Below, piece by piece: positions 1-11,512 of a stretch of 64,000 nt of DNA. The DNA lies in NCBI RefSeq assembly GCF_963678635.1, contig NC_087068.1, positions 3,594,001 to 3,658,000 of the forward strand, read 5' to 3'. Each line of letters opens with the position of its first letter. Position 1 is the first letter of the stretch. This DNA is from Symsagittifera roscoffensis. Its lineage: Eukaryota > Xenacoelomorpha > Acoela > Convolutidae. A model generated the notes under the pieces. That model was not told where the DNA came from. It was given only the letters and a program-made list of their open reading frames with translations, and did not search any database. A program made the position numbers and the translations under genes.

Positions 1-90
1 TCGCAAAAGTCTGGATATTGCCAAATTTGGGTCGCGAAAGTCTGGACATGCCAAAAATTTGTCGCGAAAGTCTAGACATGAGTCTGGGAC
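1..90. repeat. Short tandem repeat at window edge, unit about 30 bp
   Basis: Three imperfect copies of a unit starting GTCGCGAAAGTCTGGACATG lie head to tail, separated by CCAAAnTTT-type spacers. The array probably continues left of the window. No coding potential is seen. Confidence 0.7.
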
Positions 91-1647
91 CTCGACCCGG
101 GCAATGAAAGAACAAATCTGGTTTGAATGTTATGAATCATTGAAACACTTTTTTGTGGTTTCTTTTCGTGCGTATTAATATCCGATACATTGTCATCAAC
201 ATGATGACAAAACCACAAAAAGCCCTGCAAGCTTCTCTGGAAACTCTCACAATACAAAACCACTCTTGTTACAACACAGTTGTTTCCTAATTCGAGAGGG
301 TTTAAAACTGAAATTTCATAAATGATTTGAAGTTTGCAATCAGAATCACTTCAATTATATATCAAAAAATGTGTCACTTTGCCATTCAATTTCAAAATAT
401 AATGTGTAAAAGACGAAACTTTTTCAAATTTACGAGAATTTAGGAGCCATGGAGGACCTATTGGAGCTTGGTGATTGAAAAAAAAGAGGAAATATGAACT
501 AAAAATAAAAATCAAAAATGACATGCAATTCATCAAAATTTCAAAACGTAGATATTTTGCCAAGTAGCGCTTCAATGCTCGAAAAAATTGTACTGTAAAT
601 CTAGTACGAAACATTCGAATAAGCATAAAACATTTTCTTTTTTTCTTTTTTTTAGCAAAGTGACTGACATCAATTGTCTTAACTCTTAAATGAAAAAGGA
701 ACAAGACAGCTCGTATCTACAATCTACACGTTAGTTGCGACTACCTTTTAGCGTCTATGAATGAAAATGAATTTTTTTCTAGTTTAAAAAAGATATGCCT
801 TTGAAAATATGCTCTCCCCCCTCGCGAAATAAATGTTCAAATGACATGCTTATCTGCTAGTAGCACAAAATTAAGACCAAGTAGCTTGCCCCAGTTCAAA
901 ATAATGGTTATCTGAGCCGGAATAAAATGTTCCAAAAAGTGACCACAAATAAAATATCATTTTAAACCTGATTTCAAATTATATTATTTTTTGCAGGTTT
1001 AAATTTCGTTCGAAAGGGCTCGTGAAATAGGCAAGAGTTTTCTGAAGCAAACACAAAACCAAACAGAACACAAGTTTTACATACTGAACACACGCTTTCT
1101 CAAAAATTTGCAAAAAAAACCCACAAAATACTCCATTTTCAGGCCTCCAACCATTTTAGGTACCAATTTTTCCTGCCGTAGATTGAAAAGTAGATATATG
1201 AGAAATGTGTCAAGAAATTCGCACTTTTCAGCATGGTGTATTTGTTAGCATTTGCCAACATGTCGCAAAAATTTTCACCTAAGCTTTGTAGTTTCTCAAA
1301 TTTTTCTGGGGTTGTTTTGCGATGGTTTCTTTAGAAAGGGGTGTTGAATTACGTTGAATTACGACGTGAGCAGGTAATTTTTCCCATTCGGAAAAATTGG
1401 AAATTTTTGATTTTTTGATGTCAACGATTGAGTCAGAATTCGTTGAACTTCGTAAAAAATGGCAATGGTTAACAATAATTGATTTCACTTCTGAATGGGG
1501 AGATGGATAGAAAATAACACTGGAAAATTTTTTTTTATTACATATTTTATACTTTCGTTTTCTCTATAATATCTGAATCAAAGTGCTTGACTCGCAACCG
1601 GTGACAAAAGACCGCCCAATGTAACTTACATCGAATTAGTACGCGAA

Positions 1648-1700
1648 TGATACAAAAATTGATTAAACGATACCCAACAGTCGTTGTAGTTGTTTCTGAT
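1648..1700. repeat. Possible relic of the retrotransposon leader
   Basis: The string CGATACCCAACAGTCG, with similar flanks (GATACAAAA...TTG before, a GTTGT-rich tract after), also occurs in the leaders of copies A (near 19815) and B (near 38200). The match is only about 45 bp, so it may be a fragment of an older insertion or chance plus a shared motif. Confidence 0.35.
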
Positions 1701-2685
1701 GATTTCAGTTATTACAGGAGCACATCTGTCCGATTGTCACTTTACCATCCGGATGCCGACAAGCTTATCATTAGAGTTTTTAAATATTGAATTACCACTC
1801 CAATCAGAATACTCCACAAACAACCAAAACAATTAATCTATTGATCAGAAATGATACTTAAGAAACCAAAACATCAGTAATTAGGAAAATCAGATGAAAT
1901 TACTAAATACGAACGCACTTATTTATACGGAACGCGTTAGTAAAAACGGATAAAGCTCTTTTCGCGTTTTATTTCTGCATGCCAAAACACCGGTAAAAAA
2001 AAGTTCGTTTTTCTTTTTTTCTATAACTTTTTCGGGTTCTAAATTGTTTTTTGTTCTTTTTTCTTAAAAAATTTATCTGTTTTTGATTTATCGTTAGTAA
2101 TACACTATTTTGATTTGTTTCATGTTTTTCTTTTTTGAATTTTGAGCCGTGGGAAATGGGGTTCAAGACTAACCATTTCACTCTTCGAACGCCGGATTTT
2201 TTGGTCTTAACTACATGAAAAACCCTGAACTGAGCCAACTGGAGCGTGCTTGCTCTCCCTCCGACTAGCCCAAAGCAGGCCATCAACACACCTAATTAGA
2301 GCGTTGGCTCAGAAGGATAAAAATTTGCAAAAACGTTTGCTGATCATGTAGGTCAAAACTCTAAGTAGGCCCGCTCAGGAGTTACCTATGATATATTCGC
2401 CAAGAAAGTTCATGGTTCACCACAAAAATGGTAACTTACCACCGGCGGGCTGATATCATTTAATTTTTTTTTCTGTGTTGTTCATCGTACACTCAGCCAG
2501 TTCATTTTGGTTTGTTCAAATTGTGACGAGAGTGAAACGTTTGTTTTTAGGCCAACAGCCAAACGTAGCTCTCTTAACTTTCGATAACAAACAAAATTGA
2601 CACAGTCGACATTTCCAGATAACCTGCTAATGATTAACTACGGGGATAATATCACTATTAAACGGTTACGTGATGACTGTTATAT

Positions 2686-2710
2686 TTAGATCCATCGGAG
2701 ATGGATCTAA
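2686..2710. repeat. Perfect 11-bp inverted repeat
   Basis: TTAGATCCATC and GATGGATCTAA are exact reverse complements separated by GGA. A related CATC...GATGGATC hairpin is present in the LTRs further right (near 22447 and 39210), so this may be an LTR relic. The surroundings do not otherwise look like an LTR. Confidence 0.6.
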
Positions 2711-4069
2711 TTTTCGTCGCCCTCAGCTAATCATGCTCTAAAAACTATTAAGATTGAGTCAAATTAATACGTTCAGGGCCTTCCAGTAGATTAATAGGTT
2801 TTACAAAAAGTTCTCACACTGTTTTGAGATGCCAGATTTTTGTTCCATTTTCGACAATGTTGTTATTTTCCCAAAAAAACCGGATTGGGAGGAGTCGAGT
2901 CCGTTTCAAACTAATCGCAGAACCTTCTTTTTCTTAATAATCTAGAAGCTAAATAATGTGTCGTACGAAAGTTCTCAGACGAGGTCTCACTTTGTATCTA
3001 TTAATTTTTCACAGATTGTCCTAATGTGCTCAGTTGTTGTATTTTTATAGTCACTTTTTTCCAAAAACGATGGTTTCTAACATTCCTCAGAAGTGTAATG
3101 AGCCAAATGGAACAAAGGAACAAATGCACTCTCGAATGCTCCAAAACCTTCTTATCGTCAAATGTCAGTCGTTTTTTGCGTTTTAATTCTGCATTCCGGG
3201 CAAGTTCGGCTGTGTCATCTGTTAGAACAAACCAGTTTCAGGAGAAAAAACAAAAACATCAGAAAATCTGGTCATTTTATAAGTTTTCCTACTTTGTAAA
3301 AAAAAGTCACTTGTTTGATCCAAAATACTCTCCGCGAAAGGAGCACGCGCATCTTTAGGTAAACTCTTGAGCTCTCAAATACTCAGTATGTTTTAATAAG
3401 CAAGTGCTTATTTAATAATCAGGCACTAAATCCTTATCATGATGCATTATTTACAGATTTATCATACGCACTTAAAGGAAGTTAAAAGCGTTGGGCATTG
3501 AAGGACAATAAACTTTTTTTTGTAACTATCCCTCGCTAAAAAACTATAATTTGATGCAATATTAACAGATTTAATAGAAACACACTAGGAAAACTAAAAA
3601 ATTGGATATTTTTAGAATCATAAAAAGTTTTTTTTTTTCATTTAAATGATTCAAAACCAGTCTGAACAACAACTCAATTGAAAGCTCTTGTATTTTCAAA
3701 CGTTTTTTGAAATTGCAATTCTTGTTGGTTTCGTTAATCTTGAAGAAATGGCAAAAATTTTATAAAAGTTGGGCTCAGCGGACTGAATTTTGTAGAGAAA
3801 GAAAAAATTACTTAGTTCAAAAAACTCTATAAAACTCGCACCCAACATTTTCACCCTAGCTCAGTAGCAGTCCCAGTGGGGCTCTTTCAGTTTCCGCATC
3901 CCAGGCACGCTTTTCTCTAAAGAGCTTCTTGACAGACCTGTCTCTAAATTCCTCTAAAGGGAGCTGCCACAGCTATCAAACAATTATATCGACGCTGTAT
4001 CTACAAAGTATATAATAACCGCCCCCTTGCTCCTCTAACAAAAATGACAAAAAATCTGATGAAGGTATA

Positions 4070-4234
4070 CCAACCAAGCTCTACGAAGCTATTACAACTT
4101 CAACTTAGCCTTTGTCATTCAAATAGGTGGTTACTAATTAGATGAGATTAGATCTAATTAGTTAACACCTATCTAAACATCAAAGGCTAAACTGAAGTTG
4201 GTATGGCTACGTATAGCTTCGTTGGATTTTTTTG
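4070..4234. repeat. Long imperfect foldback (MITE-like or hairpin-forming)
   Basis: The left arm (about 4070-4129) and right arm (about 4166-4234) are imperfect reverse complements over roughly 60 bp. They share blocks such as ACGAAGCTAT, ACTTCA/TGAAGT, TTAGCCTTTG and ATAGGTG. The 36-bp centre contains a smaller CTAATTAG-type palindrome. The compact symmetric shape suggests a miniature inverted-repeat element or a hairpin RNA source. No target duplication was established. Confidence 0.65.
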
Positions 4235-7200
4235 GTCAATCCTGATATTAGACACTTAGGGACGGTTATAAAAATGCAAAAGAGGAAAACTCTGCAGATG
4301 TATAAATTGTAAAATAAAGAGCAAGATACTACAACAATAGATTTGACTCCATGGGAAATCTCGGGTGGGAACGCTCGGATACTTAAAATTCTTTCTTAAT
4401 ACTACTTCTAGATTTTTTGCCGGAATTTAACCAAATGACAACTTCTTTTTATTTGTGCAGAACCACAAAAAACCACAAAAAATTAATCTTAAGTCTATAA
4501 AAAAAACCTCAGGGTAATTTTTTTACCCATCGAAGCATCAAAAAAATCAAAACATTGAATTACCTGCAAATTTAAAAATTTGAAAAGATCTTTCGAAAAA
4601 ACAACTTTTTCATTAGAGACTTTTAAAAATCTTTTTCATTTTTTCTTGGAACTTAGCTTTTTCAGGTTTTTTATTTAAAAACCCATTTATTTAATTACGT
4701 AATATTAAGTTCAATTTTTATTTTTATCAACCCAATTTTGTCAGTAATTTAATTTAGTTTAGCTTAATATAGTAATCAAAAACTAAAAAAAATCTGAGCA
4801 ATTTGATCAGAACATAATCAGCTAATCAACGCGAAAATATCTTTGACATAATTATATTCAAAAGGGGGTTTACAGAAAAGGTATAAAATTGATTAAGAAC
4901 ATGAAAACAGAAAATCGGAAGCAGATTGGAAAGGAAGAAGAACTGGCAATTTAAATTTTACAACTTCAAATACCACCAATTTTGCCAGAAAAACTGTCCG
5001 TGATTTTGAACCTTTTAAAATTTCCGAAGAAGTACAAAACCTGATAATAGGCACAAGTCTAACAGAGCAATTGAGCTTATGACTATACCAACTTCACAAG
5101 TGTTTATTTATACGGCGCAAAACATTTTTGGGAAAAACTGAAGGGCTTAAATCGTATGAATACAAGAAAAAAACATGTTTTGATGAAAAACTGAATGGTC
5201 GTAGATGAAACTCTCAACAAAATGAGCTTTTGAAACTATAGGGATTAATTTCTAAGTATCTAAAAACGATGGAGAAGACCTGTGTAATGCATAAAAAGGT
5301 TTGTTGTCCTTTGCTTTTGAAATGCCAATTTTTCTCTTCCTGAGATTCTTAATTTTTTTCATTTTAGAAGTTTTTCTTTCGTATATTGATTAAAACTACT
5401 AAAAATATAAATGAAAACCAAAAATTAGAATACGTGATAATGCAAATTGGTACAAATACGGATTTGAAGAGAAAGTATAAAGATGTAGATGAAATTTATC
5501 TAAGAATAAAGAGCTTGCAAATACTGAACCGAGCAAATTTCAGTCAATAATGATTATTATAACTGAAACTCTCCCAGTTTTGAAAAACAGTGACGAAATG
5601 GTTTTTGTAGACCAAGCAAATGACGCTTTGTTAACCATTTTTGGGCCAACAAAATAATGTAAAAACATAACCTTGAAACAAACTCACTCCAACCTATTCA
5701 CTGAGACAGAACAGTGTTTTTTGTTTTGCTTGTCACCGATTTATTTACTGAAAAGGTGTTCAAATTTCGAAAAGCACCTTTTACGGTTGAAAAATTACAA
5801 CCAAACAAGATTTGAACGCAAAATTACCGAAAATTGACTAGAAGTTTTGCTATGAAGAATCAAATCCAGAAAAAAATGTCCAAAATAACACAAAAAGGTA
5901 GAACAACAGCAGTGTAGTGCAATAACAAAAAAGTAAGGTAATGCAACAAAAACTTTGTTTAGTTGAAGTGATAAAATCAAAAACCCACTCAATGATTTCT
6001 AAATTCCGGTTATATTTTAACCGCGTAAAAGCGACCATCAAGGCTTGAAAATTACAAATGATACCAGATTTTTGAGAAAAAAACTACAAATAAGATTTTA
6101 ACGATAGTACTTAATTCGGAAACATAAATACAGACAGTTATTTAATGGCACTTTTTAACACTATTTTTAATTCAGAATCGTTTTTTGATTAGAGTACTTC
6201 ACAACTAAAAAGATAATGGAATTATTGCGTTAGGGATAAACTCTTTGTCTTTTCTACTTTCGAGAACTTTATCGAATCCCAATCTAATTACAAAAATTTG
6301 CCATTTTTGAGATTCTGTGAACGCCAAAATTAGCTATTTCAATGCCAGTATGCCATTAGTGCTATACACTAGCATGGCGATTTTCAAGTTTTTTGAAAAC
6401 CAGAATATGATTTTATCTTACCAACATCAATAATTAGAAATTATCCGATGGTATGAAAAAAATTTTCATGATCTTATTCAAGTCAATTCTCTTTTTGCAA
6501 TTTTTTTACTCGCCAAAATGCTTGTTTTCAAAGTCCAAGTTGAAAAAGAATTCTTATAAATTTTTTTAACCAAAATGGTGAGATCAAAGCAACCCTCTAA
6601 GAAACTACATATTTTTGGTCCAAATTTTTCCAATTTATTCCTGAAAATGCCAGAAAATGAAAAATACCAACTCTAAAGACGCATCAGATTATATTCTTTT
6701 TTTCATGTATTGTGAAAAAAAATTTTACTTGAAATTTTTTCAGCGAAAAAATTAATAAACCAGAGTGAGACCTTTTCCAATTATGGTTGTATCTCAGTAT
6801 TCAACGTAATTTGCAAGCCTTAGTGTGTTTAAGAAAATCTGACATGAAGACCCAGATAAAATTACTACGCTTTAAAAACTGAAAACGATCATTTCATAGA
6901 CGGTAGCTCGGCTACATTGCTCTCGGCTTATGCAAAGGAGTATTGGAAAAACAGGTATGACTGTGGTGAATAATTTCGAAAGTTTATTGATCAAAATAAA
7001 ATTGATGCTGCAGTTTTTCTCCAATGTTCCAAGAATTTCGCTCCATCAAAGATATTAGACTGAAATCGAATTAAAGACACTCTGAGTTTTCATATATTGC
7101 TCTAAGAGTTGTTGAAAATTTTGCAAGCAACAGACAACAAAAAAACGATTGTATATCAGACTGCCTTGATTTGTTTCAAGGTGATCCACAATGAACAGTA

Positions 7201-7550
7201 CTAGGAATACTCAAATCCAATCTAAGAATCTGTATCAAAACTTAACATTTTATTGTAAGGTCGATCAATTCAATGATGATAATGCTCAATGCTGTTTTTC
7301 AAAACGAATATTATGGATTTTGCTATAAATCAGATAGAAAACCTTGCGATATTTGATTGAAATTTTTTTTACGATGTGAATAAACTTATTGCGTGAAAAG
7401 CAGAGCTTGTTGTTTTATATAAATTTTGCAAAAGCAACAAGAACACACAAATTTACATTCGTTTTGGGAATGAGAAAAGAAGAAATAAAGAAAAAAATAG
7501 TAAAAGATCTCGTAATAATAACTGATCGAACGTTGAAATATAAATAAAAA

Positions 7551-8066
7551 ATTCAATGTTGATTAAATTCAATTCAGGACATTATAGGGAAGCTAAAAGT
7601 TTGTATAAAATGATATGAGTTCCAGTCCCGAGACCCCTCCGGATTCTTGAATCCGGGGAAATAAGACTATTGTCTTCCTTCCGGAAGGCTGGATTTCCAC
7701 CCTTCACCGTTGTTTGCAACGGCCTTGCAACTATTGTAGCGACACAATAGTTGCAACTCGGAGCGGTCTCTGCTACTTCTGCTTTTCTCCGATTCTGATT
7801 CTCAATTTTCTCGTTGTTGTCGTCGTCGCAACTATCGTTGTTGTGTTTTTATTTTGGTTTTTCTCCAAAATGGCCGTTTTTGACGTTTCTCAGAATTATT
7901 ACGTCATAATTTCGAATTTTTAAAATTTAGGAATTTCCGAATCCTTCAGCCTTCATGATTTGTCTAATCGTCTGAATAACGCTCTTAATCCTTCAAAACC
8001 GCCAATTTGGAAGGTTCGCTGCTAAAAACTCGAAACTGCATTTTCGTCCATTCTGGTCGAATGTCA
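7551..8066 (-). repeat. Copy A 3' LTR, truncated
   Basis: The sequence matches the inner part of the copy A 5' LTR (20880-21401), including the CCGGATTCTTGAATCC hairpin and the 13-bp TTGCAACTATTGT inverted repeat, and ends GAATGTCA like the other LTRs. The first 380 or so bases of the LTR (plus-strand order) are missing, so the outer terminus and target duplication are lost. The LTR edge is followed by TACTCCCCGG, the complement of the polypurine tract. Confidence 0.85.
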
Positions 8067-9211
8067 CATACTCCCCGGACAGCCCGGTCAATGTCCCCAT
8101 TGAATCTCGCAATATTCGTAGAATTGGTACAGTGTCATCGAACAGAATTTACAAAATGCACGAAATTACTTTTGTCCGCGTCATATCGACTCACTGCAGA
8201 ATATAAATGGCATCAAACTACATTGCTATAGCCTTCTAAATTTATTCACTAATCTGCACTTTGAGGATATGACTTAAGATAAAACATTTTTTCTGACTTC
8301 CAACGTCATTGCCCTGATTTAAAACTTTTTCTCCTAGGTTTTAAAAGGTGTTAGTTTGCAGGACAGTCCTGCCAACCAACAAGCTAAAATTATCCTACTA
8401 TGTTTCTTCCCTTCGGAAATTTTAGTTGTTATTATCCTGAATATTGAAATTAAGGAACTCTGTAGTTAGAAAGAACAATGAAACAATCTCCCTCTTCAAG
8501 AGATTACCCAAGCCTTTCATGTCACCACAAAGTGATCAGTTTTCCTAGTTGATTAAGAACAGTCATGCAGGCTGGAATTTTTAAATATACTTTTTACTCA
8601 AGCCTTTCTAAATAAATAGTAAGTGTCTCTAAAGCCACTAACTAAAATCAAAATGCAAATTTATAAATTGCAACAAATTCTTTAATGCTCAAAACTCAAC
8701 TAAAGGTTTCAGTTTTCAATTACAACTTGGTTTCTTAGTTTCTCACTTGAGTTTTCGTCACACACATAAAACAATTCTGAGTTTTAACTCCTTCTCTTTT
8801 GTCACTTCTTTGTTTCTTCTTTTTTCGTCGTTTAGAAGTTTTAAAACTTCTAAATTCTTCTAAAATCGTTTCTTTTTGCGTCTTGTCTCTACGGCCATTC
8901 GTCAATGTTCCGTCTCCTCCTCCTGTGACATTGACTCTGCACTTTCAGCTTCTGTGTCTTGCAACACATCGTTAGCTATTCTGAATTAAAATCAATCGGT
9001 CTCTAAAATTTTGGAATTCGACCTAAGATTGGACAGTCCAAACTTTGGATCTATTCCTAAGATCGTTATTCAGTTCTTCGTCGTCACTAACTCCTTCTTA
9101 CCCAGGACCTTAATAACATAACACATAACATAACATAACACACATTACCTACTTTAGTCTGTCACCCTCTTGCATGTCACCTTAACTCAGCCTATTTGTT
9201 ATGTAAGTATA
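8067..9211 (-). mobile_element. Copy A 3' internal region, second ORF missing
   Basis: 8067-8985 matches the copy B 3' untranslated region (23068-23972). The sequence then jumps directly to the copy B 25978-26376 intergenic region (match resumes near 26152), so the segment holding the SGNH-like ORF is absent. The (ACATA)n microsatellite at about 9112-9145 is shared with copy B. The junction does not show GT-AG ends in element orientation, so it looks like a deletion and not a spliced intron. The left part (8340-8520) keeps the palindromic GGACAGTCC block. Confidence 0.75.
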
Positions 9212-11329
9212 CTTGTTAGTCCACACATGATGCTGACGGGACACGAGAAGTCTTTACCCTTGACATTCTTCTACCCAGAATATGAGGGAAAGAAAATGTC
9301 CCCACAGGTCTACGTGAGGGATGTGATCAAACGCCAACAGGAGTTGAACGATTTGTGTAGACGAAACACTCAGCAGGCACAGGCAAGGCAGAGGAAAAGA
9401 TTCGACAAGAAAGCAGCTGGTGCAAAGGCTCACTCGGTGGGAGACTACGTATGGGTATTTCAGAACGTTATACCACCGAAAGGGACAAAGAAGCTTCTAA
9501 AGAAATGGAGGGGACCCTTCATGATTACAGAGGTGCACCAAGAGGGACGCTTTTATAGACTGAGTACTGGCCGAGCCGCCCACTACGAAAACATTAAGCC
9601 ACACAATCCATCGACAGAAGACTGGTGTATACCTGCAGACATGGAAGAAGGGGATTATCTAATGATGGATCCTGCTTGTGAGGTCAATGAAAAAGGCACC
9701 AGGGAGAAGAACGATGGAAACGAAATCGTAGAGGAAGGCACGGATACACCGCTGGACCTGGATCCAAACGAACGGATCGAAGCGGACGATGAAACCTTAC
9801 CCTACGCAGAGGAAGATTGGCAGGATCCCGAACAGACAGAGGTTCCCAAGAACTTCGAACCGGACCTTCCGTTAACGATGCAGACTCGTCAGAAGGACGG
9901 GACGAGACCAAGAAAGAAATACAATCCTTACGGTGACGACTTTGTAGTGGATAGGATAGATCTAAAGAAAATAGTGGAGGAAGTAGTGGGTTTAGAAGAA
10001 ATAACTGTGTCACAAGACATTGACATAGTCGATGATCATAACGATGAGTGGGTTGACGACTGGTCGAAACCCGAGGTAGAATTTGACGATGAGCAACAGC
10101 AGTCATATGAAAAAGACCAGACAAACCTGCGTGTCTTAGAGTGGCTGAACGAAATGACATCAGACCCTAAAGAGACCAGCGTTACGATTCAAGACGTAGA
10201 TCGTGAAAGCGCGAAATACGTTAAGACCGAACGAGATGATCCTTCCTGGGCTGCCCAGGAAGGACAACTTCTCATTCCAGCTTCTAACCTTGACTTAATA
10301 CCCGGTATGCGATCGACGGGGACGCCGATGGATATTTTTGTCCGGGGAGTGGGGGTAGGACTTACCCACACTGAAAACTTGATAATAAAAAAATTAAGAA
10401 TAGCAAGGGAAACAGGAGACTTAGAAGCAGAAACAGGCGAAGAACCTAAGAAACCTGATATAGGCAGGGTAGTTGAGTCATATTTTAATTTACCAAATGA
10501 ATATTCTAGTAACATAATACTAACAGACCGTGATTTCAAACTCACAAACAGAACATGTGCGGTAGCAATCACTGCAGACATGAGTTTTAAGACAGCTTTA
10601 GCAGCAGATTTTAAGAGAGAATATAAAAACATCGAATTCCTTTGGAAGCAAAGACCAGGAATAGGGGGCGTAGCAGCCTTGCCTCCGGCGGCGTCACAGA
10701 TACCGGGAAAATACCTCTGTTTCTTAGTGATACGGGCGACGGAGAAGCGGCACGTAGACCCGGAAAACGTAGTCTTGTCCTTGACGAGATTGAGAGACTT
10801 GCTCGTGGAAAGGGATGTGAAGGAGTTTTCGCTTCCAGTGTATGATCCGAACAGAGGACGACTGAGTACTGGCCGAGCCGCTCATTACGAAATCATTAAG
10901 CCACGCAATCCATCGACAGAAGACTGGTGTATACCTGCAGACATGGAAGAAGGGGATTATCTAATGATGGACCCTGCTTGTGAGGTCAATGAGAAGGGCA
11001 CCAGCGAAAAGAACGATGGAAATGAGGTCATAGAGGAAGGAACAAGTACACCACTGGACATGGAACCAAATGACGTGATTGAAGCAGATGATGAAACTTT
11101 ACCCTACGGAGAAGGGGACTGGCAAGACCCTGAAAAAAGGGAGGTTCCTAAGAACTTGGAACCGGATCTTCTGTTCACAATACAGACTCGTCAGAATGAC
11201 AGGATAAGATCCAAGAAGAAATATAACCCTTACGGCGACAATTTTGTAGTGGACAGGATAGACCTAAAGAAGATAGGGGAAGAAGTAGTGGGTCTAGAGG
11301 AAATAACTGGTCACAGGACATTGACATAG
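9170..11329 (+). pseudogene. Chimeric inverted pol fragment: integrase C-terminus, macro-like domain, second integrase C-terminus
   Basis: An uninterrupted 719-codon frame runs opposite to the rest of copy A. The first 14 or so residues are translated 3' region sequence. From about 9212 it encodes the integrase C-terminal part (SPHMMLTGHEKS, then GDYVWVFQ and KKWRGPF), an acidic linker and the macro-like module (CAVAITADMS, GVAALPP, YLCFLV, LSLTRLRD, LPVYDPN). At about 10858 it jumps back to a second, more diverged copy of the LSTGRAAHYE segment. The join has GACTG microhomology. The first part is nearly identical to copy B, while the second resembles the older copy A lineage. It lacks catalytic integrase residues and has no promoter of its own that I can see, so I treat it as a rearranged fragment. 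Confidence 0.8.
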
Positions 11330-11345
11330 TCGATAATCACGACGA

Positions 11346-11512
11346 TGAGTGGATCCCTTACATAGGCCTGTGGGGATGGTATGTCCACAGGCCTATGTAC
11401 ACAGGCCTGTGGGGATGATATGTCATTCCACGACATACCATCCATTTGTCCGGGGAAGGTATGTCGTGGAATGAGCTTGAGCAACCTGTGAGCGTCTCAT
11501 TAGCTCATTCGT
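11346..11512. repeat. Palindrome cluster at an inversion breakpoint
   Basis: Two perfect inverted repeats sit side by side where orientation switches. One is a 14-bp pair at 11360-11373 and 11385-11398 (ACATAGGCCTGTGG), with a third half-copy of the AGGCCTGTGGGGATG block at about 11402. The other is a 16-bp pair at 11424-11439 and 11458-11473 (CATTCCACGACATACC). A 70-bp integrase segment at 11443-11512 is repeated directly at 11728-11797. The pattern fits fold-back template switching during reverse transcription or break repair. Confidence 0.8.

Larger units (their letters stand above)
91..7550. other. Gene-poor AT-rich DNA
   Basis: I recognise no gene, RNA gene or intact mobile element in this 7.4-kb stretch. 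Open frames are short (about 120 codons or less), low in complexity and show no domain signature. It contains homopolymer A/T runs, a small palindrome at 2686-2710 and a long foldback at 4070-4234. A short match near 1648-1695 resembles the leader of the LTR retrotransposon to the right. Confidence 0.6.

Noticed and set aside
3026-3358. 110-codon plus-strand open frame in the left gene-poor region
   Set aside because: Low-complexity Lys/Phe/Ser composition typical of chance frames in AT-rich DNA.
8960-9010. Absence of the second gene in copy A as a retro-copied spliced RNA
   Set aside because: The missing segment in copy B orientation does not start with GT and end with AG under any alignment of the junction I tried.
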